From: an uncultured bacterium
GTDB lineage: Bacteria; Cyanobacteriota; Vampirovibrionia; Gastranaerophilales; Gastranaerophilaceae
Length of the DNA stretch: 64,000 bases
Assembly: GCA_902760645.1 (NCBI GenBank)
Contig: CACWHC010000004.1
Location: forward strand, 55,476 to 119,475
Direction of reading: 5' to 3'
Part shown: positions 33,979 through 42,732 of the stretch, piece by piece
Layout of the letters: each line of letters begins with the position of its first letter
Numbering within the stretch: position 1 is the first letter of the stretch
Made by a program: the position numbers and the translations under genes
The notes under the pieces: model-generated
Told to the model about the DNA's origin: nothing
The model's input: the letters and a program-made list of their open reading frames with translations, nothing else
Databases searched by the model: none

Positions 33979-34812
33979 ATGACAAATATTAAATTAACAA
34001 AAATGCAGGGTCTGGGTAATGACTTTGTAATCATAGATTATGATGAATACCTGAAAACAGGATTATCAATGTCCGAACTTGCCGTAAAGGTCTGCGACAG
34101 ACATTTTGGTGTCGGTGCAGACGGAATGTTTATTCCAAAACTTGACACAAAAGAAACAGATATAGGCTGGTATTTTTACAACAATGACGGAACAACAGCA
34201 CAAATGTGCGGAAACGGTATCCGATGCTTTGCAAAATACGCTTTTGAAAAAGGACTTGTCAACAAAAAGAAATTCACGGTAGAAACTCTCGCCGGCACAA
34301 TTACGCCTGAGATACTGGATAACGGTATGATTAGAGTTGATATGGGACTTCCTGTTCTTGAAGATGAGAAAATCCCTTTTAAAGGGGAAAGAAAAATTTC
34401 TGTTCAGGATAAAATTTTTGAAATAAACCCTGTATCGATGGGAAATCCGCACTGTGTAATATTTGTTGATGGAAATACTATGGATTATGCGGTAAAATAC
34501 GGTCCGAACATAGAAAAACATCCGTATTTCCCCGAAAAAACAAATACTGAGTTTGTAAGCATTATTTCCAAAAATGAGGTAGAAATGAGTGTTTATGAAA
34601 GAGGCTGCGGAATTACATTAGCCTGCGGAACGGGAGCTTGTGCAACGGTTGTGGCATGCGTTTTAAATAACTTAACAGAAAATAAAGTGAAAGTTAACCT
34701 GCCAGGTGGGGCTGTATTAATTGAATGGCAAGGTTCTCAGGCAAATACGAAAGAGCATGTATTTATGACCGGACCGGCTAATTACAGTTTTGTCGCAGAC
34801 TACATATTGTAA
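33979..34812 (+). CDS. dapF: Diaminopimelate epimerase
   Basis: 277 residues. Both catalytic cysteines are present: MCGNGIRC (Cys77) and ACGTGAC (Cys216), with the N-terminal signature KMQGLGNDFV. It interconverts LL- and meso-diaminopimelate for lysine and peptidoglycan synthesis, so the wall is DAP-type. Confidence 0.97.
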   Translation: MTNIKLTKMQGLGNDFVIIDYDEYLKTGLSMSELAVKVCDRHFGVGADGMFIPKLDTKETDIGWYFYNNDGTTAQMCGNGIRCFAKYAFEKGLVNKKKFTVETLAGTITPEILDNGMIRVDMGLPVLEDEKIPFKGERKISVQDKIFEINPVSMGNPHCVIFVDGNTMDYAVKYGPNIEKHPYFPEKTNTEFVSIISKNEVEMSVYERGCGITLACGTGACATVVACVLNNLTENKVKVNLPGGAVLIEWQGSQANTKEHVFMTGPANYSFVADYIL

Positions 34813-34836
34813 TTAAAAACTTTTTCATGGTAAGAT
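34807..34836 (+). promoter_or_regulatory. Promoter of the rpsF-ssb-rpsR operon
   Basis: TTGTAA (34807-34812), an 18-bp spacer ending TGG, and TAAGAT (34831-34836). It overlaps the last codons of dapF. A strong AAAGGAG site follows. Confidence 0.6.
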
Positions 34837-34868
34837 TTACACATAAGATTAAAAGGAGAAATATAAAT

Positions 34869-35168
34869 ATGAAAAATTATGAATTACTTGCTATCTTCAA
34901 ACCAAATTTAGATGCTGAAGAAGTAGATAAAATTATTGCAAAGATTGATGAAACAATCGTTAGCTTCGGCGGTAAAGTAGAGTCTGCCGACAAAATCGGA
35001 AGAAAGAAATTGGCTTATGATATCCAAAATTTCAGAGACGGTTTCTTCTATTCTTCAATTTTAAGCTTACCTGCTGACAAAGTTGCAGAATTTAAAAGAC
35101 AATTAAGATTGAATGATTCAATTTTAAGAACTATGTTTATGGAAGCTTCAGAAAAAGTTTCAGCATAG
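34869..35168 (+). CDS. rpsF: 30S ribosomal protein S6
   Basis: 99 residues from the ATG at 34869, chosen over an in-frame start 14 codons upstream because AAAAGGAGAA (34851-34860) lies 8 nt before it and S6 proteins begin M-x-x-Y-E. MKNYELLAIFKPN and GKVESADKIGRKKLAYDI are typical. It is the first gene of the classical S6-SSB-S18 operon. Confidence 0.96.
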   Translation: MKNYELLAIFKPNLDAEEVDKIIAKIDETIVSFGGKVESADKIGRKKLAYDIQNFRDGFFYSSILSLPADKVAEFKRQLRLNDSILRTMFMEASEKVSA

Positions 35169-35190
35169 TTATTAACGGAAAGGAATACAA

Positions 35191-35604
35191 ATGTCATTAG
35201 CTAAAGCAGTAGTAACAGGAACATTATACAGAGCACCTGAAAAAAGATTTACTCAGAATAATATAGCAGTTTCTTCGTTTGTATTAAATATAGGCGAACG
35301 TGAGGAAATGCTTATCAGAGTTCTTTCGAGAAGAACCGCTTTGGATGAAGTTGTTTCAGGCCTAAACAAAGGTGATAAAGTTCTTGTTGAAGGCAGACTT
35401 CAGACAGCTGCTGTAAAAATGGATGACGGCTCCGAAAAAAGAATTTATGAAATTGATGCAAACGCTATCGAACCGTTTAACGGCGGCGGCGTTTCAGTTT
35501 CATCAAGCTCATCAAGTTCTGATTTCGGTACGGAAGAAGTGGTAAAAATTGAAGCCGATGATTTTTCAAACGAATTAATCGGTGAAGATGAAATACCATT
35601 CTAA
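35191..35604 (+). CDS. ssb: Single-stranded DNA-binding protein
   Basis: 137 residues: an OB fold (about 1-100, [29 protein letters not shown]), a Gly/Ser linker ([16 protein letters not shown]) and the acidic tip DEIPF that recruits PriA, polymerase and repair partners. It is somewhat shorter in the OB region than E. coli SSB. Located between S6 and S18. Confidence 0.95.
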   Translation: MSLAKAVVTGTLYRAPEKRFTQNNIAVSSFVLNIGEREEMLIRVLSRRTALDEVVSGLNKGDKVLVEGRLQTAAVKMDDGSEKRIYEIDANAIEPFNGGGVSVSSSSSSSDFGTEEVVKIEADDFSNELIGEDEIPF

Positions 35605-35657
35605 GAATAAATATTAAAAAAGTAGAAAATAAAAGGCTAGAAAGGCAAATTAAAAAA

Positions 35658-35891
35658 ATGGCAAGACAAAATGAAGCAGATAAGAAAAAACGTAAAAATT
35701 GCAGTCTTTGCGGCGATAAAGTAGAAGCTATCGACTACAAAGATGCTGCAAAATTGAAAAGATATCTGACTGAAGCAGGAAAAATTATTCCTCGCAGAAT
35801 TACAGGTAACTGTGCTAAACATCAACGTATGATTGCAAAAGCAATTAAACGTGCTAGAGAAGCATCAATTATAAGCTACGTTTTTGATTAA
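35658..35891 (+). CDS. rpsR: 30S ribosomal protein S18
   Basis: 77 residues. The core [41 protein letters not shown] is the S18 signature. CSLCG plus a later Cys/His (NCAKH) suggest the zinc-binding form. Last gene of the operon, with a strong terminator 15 bp on. Confidence 0.97.
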   Translation: MARQNEADKKKRKNCSLCGDKVEAIDYKDAAKLKRYLTEAGKIIPRRITGNCAKHQRMIAKAIKRAREASIISYVFD

Positions 35892-35906
35892 TCGCAAAAA
35901 CTTGAA

Positions 35907-35942
35907 AAAACAACCGTCCTTATATTTAAGGGCGGTTGTTTT
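35907..35942 (+). terminator. Terminator of the rpsF-ssb-rpsR operon
   Basis: A 16-bp stem (35907-35922 with 35927-35942, one G-U pair), 4-nt loop, ending in a T run. Confidence 0.9.
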
Positions 35943-35955
35943 GTTATTTGATTAT

Positions 35956-35990
35956 AAAAAACGGGATACATAATCTGTATCCCGTTTTTT
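35956..35990 (-). terminator. Terminator of the tig-clpP-clpX operon
   Basis: A perfect 15-bp stem AAAAAACGGGATACA / TGTATCCCGTTTTTT with a 5-nt loop, just past the clpX stop (36006). It can act in both directions. Confidence 0.9.
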
Positions 35991-36005
35991 ATGCTTTATA
36001 TTTTC

Positions 36006-37313
36006 TTATGCAGAAATTTCTTTGTTTTCATCTTCTTTTGTAGGGAGTTTAATCAGCTCCCCCGAATTTCTGTTTTTAACCATTTCTGCCGTAATAACAA
36101 GTTTATCCGTATGGTCTTTTGACGGTACATCATACATTATATCAAGCATCAGCTCTTCAACGATAGAACGTAATGCTCTTGCACCTGTCTTACGCTTAAT
36201 TGCTTCCTGTGCAATCAAATCGACTGCTTCAGGCTCAAATTCAAGCTCTACACCGTCCATTTCCAACAAGCACTTGTACTGCTTCAATACAGCATTCTTT
36301 GGCTCTGTTAAAATCATTTTCAGAGTCTTTTCATTTAACTGGTCAAGCACCGCATAGGTAGGAACACGACCGATAAATTCGGGAATCAAACCGAATTTTA
36401 AAAGGTCCTCCGGCTGAAGTTTCTTTAACAGTTTAGCTGCATTAGCTTCTTTTTCAGCCTGTGACATAGCACCTGTTGCACCAAAACCTACTGTCTGACC
36501 AACATCAGCTCTGCGTTCAATGATTTTTTCCAGACCGACAAATGCACCACCAACAATAAACAGAATATTACTTGTGTCTATGTCGATAAATTCCTGATGA
36601 GGATGTTTTCTTCCACCCTGCGGCGGAACATGAGCAACAGTACCTTCTATAAGTTTTAATAAAGCCTGCTGAACACCTTCACCTGAAACATCTCTTGTTA
36701 TTGATGTATTTTCTGATTTTCTGGAAATCTTATCAATTTCATCGATGTAAATAATACCTCTTTCAGCTTTTGCAGAATCAAAATCAGCATTCTGATAAAG
36801 TCTTAAAAGGATATTTTCAACATCATCACCTACATAGCCTGCTTCCGTTAAAGTAGTAGCATCCGCAACCGCAAACGGAACATCAAGCATTTTTGCCAAT
36901 GTTTGAGCCAACAATGTTTTACCTGAACCTGTAGGACCTACAAGCAAAATGTTTGATTTTTGAATTTCAACATCATTTTTAAGGTCTGTATTCTTGTTAT
37001 GTTTCAGACGTTTGTAATGGTTATATACCGCAACAGACAACACTTTTTTGGCATCATCCTGCCCGATAATATATTCATCAAGATAAGCCTTAATTTCATG
37101 AGGTTTTGGAATAGGTTTTTCATCAGACTTTTTATCTTTTTCTTCACCCTCTTTATCTTTGCCCTCAAGAAATTCCTCATCAAGAATTTCATTACAAAGT
37201 TCAACGCACTCATCGCAAATATAAACCTCAGGACCTGCAATAAGTTTTTTTACCTGATCCTGCGATTTACCGCAAAAAGAACATTTTAATCTGCTATCGT
37301 CATGCTTTGGCAT
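36006..37313 (-). CDS. clpX: ATP-dependent Clp protease ATPase subunit ClpX
   Basis: 435 residues. N-terminal zinc-binding domain (Cys 11, 14, 33, 36), an acidic linker (about 50-68), AAA+ core with Walker A GPTGSGKT (about 125) and Walker [11 protein letters not shown], the pore GYVG loop ([11 protein letters not shown]) and the IGF-like loop region ([10 protein letters not shown]) for ClpP docking. It unfolds substrates for ClpP. Follows clpP by 22 nt. Confidence 0.98.
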   Translation of the reverse strand: MPKHDDSRLKCSFCGKSQDQVKKLIAGPEVYICDECVELCNEILDEEFLEGKDKEGEEKDKKSDEKPIPKPHEIKAYLDEYIIGQDDAKKVLSVAVYNHYKRLKHNKNTDLKNDVEIQKSNILLVGPTGSGKTLLAQTLAKMLDVPFAVADATTLTEAGYVGDDVENILLRLYQNADFDSAKAERGIIYIDEIDKISRKSENTSITRDVSGEGVQQALLKLIEGTVAHVPPQGGRKHPHQEFIDIDTSNILFIVGGAFVGLEKIIERRADVGQTVGFGATGAMSQAEKEANAAKLLKKLQPEDLLKFGLIPEFIGRVPTYAVLDQLNEKTLKMILTEPKNAVLKQYKCLLEMDGVELEFEPEAVDLIAQEAIKRKTGARALRSIVEELMLDIMYDVPSKDHTDKLVITAEMVKNRNSGELIKLPTKEDENKEISA

Positions 37314-37335
37314 TAATTTTCTCCTATCTGAAATC

Positions 37336-37926
37336 CTACTTTACTGAATCTCTGGAAATGACTTTATCAATCATACCATATTCCAGAGCTTCCGCAGGAG
37401 TCATGATGTAATCTCTGTCAGTATCTTTTTCAATTTTCTTGATAGACTGACCTGTATTAGCCGCAAGAATTTCGTTTAAGGATTTTTTAATTCTCAAAAT
37501 TTCCTGAGCCTGAATTTCTATATCGGTAGCCTGACCCTGAGCACCGCCTAAAGGCTGGTGAATTAAAACACGAGAGTGAGGCAATGCCAATCTCTTACCC
37601 TTTGCACCTGAAGATAATAAGAACGCACCCATAGAAGCTGCCTGACCTAAACATATAGTAGATACATCAGCTCTTATATGCTGCATAGTATCATAAATTG
37701 CAAAACCGGCAGTAACGCTTCCGCCCGGACTGTTGATATACAACATAATATCTTTTTCAGGGTTTTCACTATCCAACAACAATAACTGTGCAACGATTAA
37801 ATTTGCAACCATATCATCAATCGGAGTGCCAAGGAAGATAATTCTCTCTCTCAATAATCTTGAGAAAATATCGAAAGAACGTTCCCCTCTGCTGGACTGT
37901 TCTATAACTACAGGTACAAAACTCAT
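37336..37926 (-). CDS. clpP: ATP-dependent Clp protease proteolytic subunit ClpP
   Basis: 196 residues. Catalytic Ser in [11 protein letters not shown] (about 98) and His in [14 protein letters not shown] (about 123), with Asp in [11 protein letters not shown] region. N-terminus [23 protein letters not shown] is the usual mature start. The second gene after tig. Confidence 0.98.
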   Translation of the reverse strand: MSFVPVVIEQSSRGERSFDIFSRLLRERIIFLGTPIDDMVANLIVAQLLLLDSENPEKDIMLYINSPGGSVTAGFAIYDTMQHIRADVSTICLGQAASMGAFLLSSGAKGKRLALPHSRVLIHQPLGGAQGQATDIEIQAQEILRIKKSLNEILAANTGQSIKKIEKDTDRDYIMTPAEALEYGMIDKVISRDSVK

Positions 37927-37978
37927 TTTTAATTCCCTTTCCTTATTTCATTATACGATTATTATTATTTTTCTTCTA

Positions 37979-39289
37979 CTATTTTGACTTCTTAGGAGGA
38001 ACAATATTTACTGTATTGTTCTGCAATAAGAAATCTCTTACCTTGTCATTCATTGCCTGTTGTGACATAGAAGATAAAATTTCAGGATTTTTACTGATTT
38101 GTTTGTACAAATCCTGCTGAGAAATTCTGTATGCTGCACTCAATTCAGTGAACTTCTTGTCTAAATCAGCTCTTTCAAGTTCAATTTTTTCAACTTTAGC
38201 AATTTTATCAATTACAAGTGAATTTTTAATTCTTGTTTTAGCGTCTTCGTTCAGGTTATCCAACAACTCTTTTTCGCCCTGAGCTTTTGTTAACATTTCC
38301 CAGCTGATACCCTGAGCAGCAAGCCTGTTTTTATATTCAGCAAGTAATGACTGTGCTTCTCTGTCAATCATTGACTGAGGAATTTCAACTTTTGCATTAG
38401 CAATTGCAGCTTTGAATATTTCATTTTCAGAATTATTTTTATTTGCATTTTCTCTTGACTGGTCAAGATACTTTTGAATATCTGCTTTTAAATCATCAAC
38501 TGTTTTGAAAGGTCCAACCTTTGCAACAAATTCATCATTCAGTTCAGGAAGAATTTTTTCGCTGATTTCGTTGATTTTAATTTTGAAATTAGCTTTTTGA
38601 CCTTTTAATTTTTCGTCATGGTAATCTTCAGGGAAAGTAACTTCGATAGTAAATTCATCATTAAGTTTTTTGCCGACAAGCTGTTCCGCAAATCCCGGAA
38701 TAAATGTAGAATGAGCCAAATCAAGCGAATAATTCTTACCTTCACCGCCTTTGATTTTTTCTTCCCCTACATAACCATCAAAATCAATTTTAACGATATC
38801 AGTATCTTTAGTTTCACGGTCTGTGATAATTTTTGATTCTGCATGCTGAGTTCTTAAATTTTCCAATGCTCTGTCCATAGCATCATCAGCTATAACAGAA
38901 TCTTCAACATCTACCGTCAAACCTTTATAATCGCCCAAAGTAACTTCAGGTCTTGTTTCAACTTTTGCAACAACCTTTAAATCTTCGCCAATATTGTAAT
39001 TGTAAGATGTAATATAAGGTTGAGTGATAACATCAAGTTTATTTTCATCAATTGCCTGACTTAAAACTCTAGGCATAATACCTTCAAGAGCTTCCTGTTT
39101 AATTCTGTCAACACCTACATGACGTTCAACCAATTCTCTCGGAGCCTTGCCTTTTCTGAAACCGTCAATATTTACATACTGTGAAATTCTTTTTACTGCA
39201 TTATTATATGCATCTGCAGCTTCTTTTGCCGGGACTGTGATGTCTAATTTTACAACATTTTCTTTCTCATTTTCTAATGTAACTTGCAT
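37979..39289 (-). CDS. tig: Trigger factor
   Basis: 436 residues: an N-terminal ribosome-binding domain with GFRKGKAP (about 42-49), an FKBP-type prolyl isomerase domain (about 155-235, VKIDFDGYVGEEKIKGGEG, FIPGFAEQLVGKKL) and a helical C-terminal chaperone arm. It receives nascent chains at the ribosome. It heads the tig-clpP-clpX operon, with a good promoter upstream. Confidence 0.97.
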   Translation of the reverse strand: MQVTLENEKENVVKLDITVPAKEAADAYNNAVKRISQYVNIDGFRKGKAPRELVERHVGVDRIKQEALEGIMPRVLSQAIDENKLDVITQPYITSYNYNIGEDLKVVAKVETRPEVTLGDYKGLTVDVEDSVIADDAMDRALENLRTQHAESKIITDRETKDTDIVKIDFDGYVGEEKIKGGEGKNYSLDLAHSTFIPGFAEQLVGKKLNDEFTIEVTFPEDYHDEKLKGQKANFKIKINEISEKILPELNDEFVAKVGPFKTVDDLKADIQKYLDQSRENANKNNSENEIFKAAIANAKVEIPQSMIDREAQSLLAEYKNRLAAQGISWEMLTKAQGEKELLDNLNEDAKTRIKNSLVIDKIAKVEKIELERADLDKKFTELSAAYRISQQDLYKQISKNPEILSSMSQQAMNDKVRDFLLQNNTVNIVPPKKSK

Positions 39290-39330
39290 AGATAATTTTC
39301 CTTTATAATTTTATTACAATATCTTATCAA

Positions 39331-39358
39331 ATTATACCGCAAAAATCTTTTCTTGCAA
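39331..39358 (-). promoter_or_regulatory. Promoter of tig-clpP-clpX
   Basis: Minus strand TTGCAA (plus 39353-39358), a 16-bp spacer and TATAAT (39331-39336). Confidence 0.65.
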
Positions 39359-39408
39359 GTCAGCTAAACGAATGAAATGTAACGTTTTGGATATAGAAAT
39401 CAGTAATT

Positions 39409-39486
39409 AAGTGAACAGGGAACAGTCTGTTATAAGTGAACAGTAAACAGTGAACTGTGAACAGTTCTTTACGGTGCTTCGCACAA
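39409..39486. repeat. GTGAACAGT-rich repeat with GTGCTTCGCAC hairpin
   Basis: Several copies of GTGAACAG(T/G) and ACAGTTC in direct and inverted order, then ACGGTGCTTCGCACAA. The same end (AACAGTTC...GTGCT-n-TCGCACAA) recurs at about 39648-39674 and 63728-63754. Non-coding. Confidence 0.6.
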
Positions 39487-39522
39487 GTTCGCCCTCTCTT
39501 GAGTGAGAGGGGTAAACAAAAA

Positions 39523-39639
39523 CAATCCGACGGTTATGGGTAAGCTGTACCCAAAATTCTCACGGAAAACCTGTGAAACCGTGTGGAAAACCTGGTGGCG
39601 AAGAAGAGTAGGCTGTGCCTACCCCGACCGACCGGATTG
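39523..39639. repeat. Second copy of the CAATCCG...CGGATTG element
   Basis: 117 bp between CAATCCG (39523-39529) and CCCCGACCGACCGGATTG (39622-39639), the latter identical to 13652-13669. The interior contains TGGGTAAGCTGTACCCA and AGGCTGTGCCT, two local hairpins. Like the first copy it lies downstream of a prepilin gene with the duplicated leader. Confidence 0.65.
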
Positions 39640-39739
39640 GAACTGTAAACAGTTCTAATCAGTGCTATCGCACAATTAAAATAATTAACCGCCCGAAGGG
39701 CTGTAAAGAACTGGTCACTGTTTACTAGTCACTTCACCA

Positions 39740-40750
39740 TCAATCCCCTATACACATAACACCACGATTATAGTCCTTGAAAGGATACCAGTGGAACTGA
39801 TTTCCATTACTGAAATCAAGATTCTTTGCAGAATCTGCACTATTCTCTGTGGAAGACCAGAACCAGCCTGATTGTGGAAGGTTAGGGTTACTTGCTTTTT
39901 GGTTGTAAAGGTTCTCTAAAGTCCCAAAATCAGGTAAAGTCATTCCCATACTTTCACATTTTGCTTTAGCATCATTCCATTTTAATTGCTGTCCGGTATT
40001 TACTACACAACCTATCCCGGAAAGTTCTATGCCTGCACAACCTTTGGTAAATCTTGCGGCAGTCAGATTCCTTATGTCGTGGTAAACGTTATTTGAAGTC
40101 TCTGCGTTAGGGTGAGCAGAACCGTTCACGTCTGTTACAAAATCAATTGATGCGGTTGCATTTGATGTATAAACAAATTCCTTACTTCTTCCGCCGCCAA
40201 CAGGTAGTGATTTTTTTACCGCCACCAACGGGTCAGTATCATCTATTTTCCCGCCGTCAGGATTGTAATTCAGTATTATTGACGCTCCGTCTGCAAGTAT
40301 TAAACCAACATTGTTTGTATTCGTATTTAGTGATAAGTTTTTACCCGTTTTGGCTTTGCTTACTTCAAACTCATTCCCGTCACCGTCAATAACTTTATCA
40401 GTAGGCCAACAATCTGCTATATGGTTACTGTCACAGCGTTTTGAAATTTTTAAATACTTTTGCAGTTCATCAACAAAAGCTTCTGTTGACGGATATGTTC
40501 CGCTGAGTTCACCGTGTGCTTTCATTATATCCATTGCCTGAGTAACTTTATACACAATATTTGCATGACGTTCAGAGTTCTTACGCTCAGTAACATTTTC
40601 TATCAATGCAGGTAACGTTATCGCCGCTACAACTCCGATTATACCGAGGGTTATCAAGACCTCAGCGAGGGTAAAGGCAGCACGACGAGGCTTTGCAGAC
40701 TGAGCTACGTGCGTAGCACCTTCGGCAAGGGTAAATCCTCTTTTTAACAT
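39740..40750 (-). CDS. Prepilin-like protein with Lcl/DUF1566-like C-terminal domain (pilin 3)
   Basis: 336 residues. The leader has two FTLAE motifs, MLKRGFTLAEGATHVAQSAK then RRAAFTLAEVLITLGIIG; prepilin peptidase could cut at either (Gly-Phe or Ala-Phe). The middle resembles the other pilins. The last 70 residues (LPDFGTLENLYNQK, GWFWSSTENSADSAKNLDFS, GVMCIGD) have the pattern of DUF1566/Lcl C-terminal domains, a C-type-lectin-like fold in surface adhesins. It may be a tip adhesin. GGAGG lies 4 nt before the ATG. Divergent from a small HTH gene. Confidence 0.85.
   Translation of the reverse strand: MLKRGFTLAEGATHVAQSAKPRRAAFTLAEVLITLGIIGVVAAITLPALIENVTERKNSERHANIVYKVTQAMDIMKAHGELSGTYPSTEAFVDELQKYLKISKRCDSNHIADCWPTDKVIDGDGNEFEVSKAKTGKNLSLNTNTNNVGLILADGASIILNYNPDGGKIDDTDPLVAVKKSLPVGGGRSKEFVYTSNATASIDFVTDVNGSAHPNAETSNNVYHDIRNLTAARFTKGCAGIELSGIGCVVNTGQQLKWNDAKAKCESMGMTLPDFGTLENLYNQKASNPNLPQSGWFWSSTENSADSAKNLDFSNGNQFHWYPFKDYNRGVMCIGD
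40691..40723 (-). repeat. In-frame palindromic insert in the pilin 3 leader
   Basis: Identical over 33 bp to 14647-14679, with the palindrome GCTACGTGCGTAGC at its centre. Similarity extends about 13 bp further (GCAGCACGAC shared). Confidence 0.8.
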
Positions 40751-40787
40751 ATATCCTCCTGTTCTTTTAATACTTACGACTAATTTT

Positions 40788-40830
40788 ATTATTCAATATA
40801 TTTATTTATTTGTCAATATATTTATTGAAT
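40788..40830 (-). promoter_or_regulatory. Promoter and operator-like repeats of pilin 3
   Basis: Minus strand TTGACA (plus 40811-40816), a 17-bp spacer, AATAAT (40788-40793). Two copies of CAATATATTTATT (40794-40806 and 40814-40826), spaced exactly 20 bp, cover the spacer and -35. An outer inverted repeat ATTCAATA (40791-40798) / TATTGAAT (40823-40830) encloses them. TGTCAATATAT (40811-40821) is identical to 5398-5408 at pilin 1. Confidence 0.65.
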
Positions 40831-40898
40831 TAGCAATTAATATATGAAACATAATTTATCATGAAATATAACTTATCATTAACTAGAGAGGATGCTGT

Positions 40899-41135
40899 AT
40901 GAAAAATCCTATTCTTAATGAAATAAAAAATTTGGTAGCGGACAGAGATATGACGCTGACTGAACTTGCAAAAATCATGGGCGAAAGGCTCAATCGGAAT
41001 TATTCACTGGCTAGCCTGTCACAAAAATTACGAAACGGAACAATTCCTTATCGCGAAGTTTTATTAATTGCAAACATTTTAGAATATAAAATTGCATACT
41101 ATGATACTATCGAAAAAAAATTTAAAATCTCGTAA
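40899..41135 (+). CDS. Small HTH regulator divergent from pilin 3
   Basis: 78 residues. LTELAKIMGERLNRNYSLASLSQKLRNGTIPYREVLLIANIL looks like the compact helix-turn-helix of phage-type repressors seen in Firmicutes and related plasmid or phage genes. It is not closely similar to the XRE protein at 5473, but occupies the same position relative to a pilin. A GAGAGGA site lies upstream of the ATG. Probably controls the shared intergenic region. Confidence 0.75.
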   Translation: MKNPILNEIKNLVADRDMTLTELAKIMGERLNRNYSLASLSQKLRNGTIPYREVLLIANILEYKIAYYDTIEKKFKIS

Positions 41136-41248
41136 TCAATTTAGTGTTTTTGAATAACTCGCTAATAATAAGAAAACTTATTTTTAAAGTTATCGCATGA
41201 TATTTTACATTTTTGCAAAGGTTTACTTTTTATGCTAATCTGAGAATT

Positions 41249-41929
41249 ATGGTTAGATTAATTAACAAGGAAAATGCAATATATTTTGGCAAAGCCGTTA
41301 GTGCATATTTGCAGACACAAACACATTTTACACACATTTATGAAATAGGTAATCCCTATTTAAAACCTTGTATTTATGCTATGTGGCATTCGGATCAGTT
41401 TTGCATATATGGTGTACAAAACAGAACCGAAATAAATATTTTAATCAGCAATTCTTCTGACGGTGATATTATCACCTATGCGGTTGAAGGACTGGGCTTT
41501 AAGACTGTTCGAGGCTCCAGCAAGAGAGGCGGAGTAAAAAGCACACTTCAGCTTGTAGAAATACTTGGAAAAGGTGAATGTGTTGCGATTATGGTTGATG
41601 GCCCGAACGGTCCTCTGCATAAAGTTAAAAACGGTGTTGTTCGTATTGCAAAGATGGCAGGAGTACCTATTATTCCTGTAGGTTGGTACAGTCCGCAATG
41701 GAGTTTTATCAAATTGCCGTCCTGGGATAAAATGACTATTCCGATAGGTCATTGTAATATTTTAAACATATACGGTGAACCTATTTACGTTCCTAAAGAT
41801 GCAACTATCGAGGACGAAGCAAAAATAAGGCAGCAATTAAAAACCACACTTGAAGATATTGGGAACAGATTACCTGAAGAATACAAAAAAGCGAAGAAAA
41901 ACAAAGTATGGGAAAACTTGAAGAAATAA
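41249..41929 (+). CDS. DUF374 lysophospholipid acyltransferase-like protein
   Basis: 226 residues from the ATG at 41249; a TTG 12 codons upstream is in frame but less likely. MWHSDQFCIYG (an H-x3-D-type acyltransferase box variant), ISNSSDGDIITYAVEGLGFKTVRGSSKRGG and VDGPNGPLHKVKNGVVRIAKMAGVPIIPVG are the DUF374 signature. Family members acylate a lipid A or phospholipid precursor. It overlaps the nitrilase gene by 22 nt in a three-gene operon with dacB. Confidence 0.85.
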   Translation: MVRLINKENAIYFGKAVSAYLQTQTHFTHIYEIGNPYLKPCIYAMWHSDQFCIYGVQNRTEINILISNSSDGDIITYAVEGLGFKTVRGSSKRGGVKSTLQLVEILGKGECVAIMVDGPNGPLHKVKNGVVRIAKMAGVPIIPVGWYSPQWSFIKLPSWDKMTIPIGHCNILNIYGEPIYVPKDATIEDEAKIRQQLKTTLEDIGNRLPEEYKKAKKNKVWENLKK

Positions 41930-42732
41930 AAATTTCTGCACTTCAAATGTCATCTGTAGTCGGGGAAATTGAACAAAACAGAAATAAATTATCCGAAATA
42001 GTTTCAAAAGAACTTGAATACGATACCGATTTTCTGGTACTGCCCGAGGTTTGGACTGTAGGTTGGTCATGCGAGGATTTTTCGGCTTCTGCAGAGGATT
42101 TAAAAAACAGTCAGACCGTAAAATTACTGTCGGATATTGCAAAAAAATATTCCGTAAATATTCTTGGCGGCAGCTTAATCGAAAAAGGCGAAAACGGGAA
42201 ATTATATAATACCTGTCCTGTTATAAACCGCAAAGGGGAGCTTGTTACAAAATATTCAAAAATGCATCTTTACACATATTGCGGATGCACGGAGGGTCAT
42301 TATATTGAAACGGGTAAAAACCCTGTAATGGTAAACTTAGACGGGGTTAATATCGGACTGACAATATGTTATGATATAAGATTCCCTGAAATTTTCAGAG
42401 CTTACAGAAAGAAAAATGTTGATTTGCTCGTTAATATGGCAGCATGGGGTTCAAAAAAGCCTATTCCATGGGAAACTCTCACACGCTGCAGAGCCATCGA
42501 AAATCAAGCCTATATGGTTGCATTAACTCAATCCGGACAAATTAAAGGTGATGACTGGAATATAGGTCATTCAAGAATTTTTGACTATGTCGGGGAAACC
42601 ATAACGGAAATTAAAGACCAAAAAGAAGGGTTAATGACCTGCAAAATAAATTTTGATAAAATGTATGAATATAGAAATTCTTGTACTATACTAAATGATA
42701 TACATGAAAAATATGAGGTCAGGGTAATATGA
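41908..42732 (+). CDS. Carbon-nitrogen hydrolase (nitrilase/omega-amidase family)
   Basis: 274 residues. The Glu-Lys-Cys triad is in place: FLVLPEVWT (Glu47), KYSKMHL (about 117) and TICYDIRFPE (Cys about 153). The closest functional group by motif is omega-amidase/Nit2-like, which hydrolyses alpha-keto acid amides or deaminated glutathione, but substrate cannot be assigned from sequence alone. Overlaps the neighbours at both ends (22 nt and ATGA). Confidence 0.85.
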   Translation: MGKLEEIKISALQMSSVVGEIEQNRNKLSEIVSKELEYDTDFLVLPEVWTVGWSCEDFSASAEDLKNSQTVKLLSDIAKKYSVNILGGSLIEKGENGKLYNTCPVINRKGELVTKYSKMHLYTYCGCTEGHYIETGKNPVMVNLDGVNIGLTICYDIRFPEIFRAYRKKNVDLLVNMAAWGSKKPIPWETLTRCRAIENQAYMVALTQSGQIKGDDWNIGHSRIFDYVGETITEIKDQKEGLMTCKINFDKMYEYRNSCTILNDIHEKYEVRVI

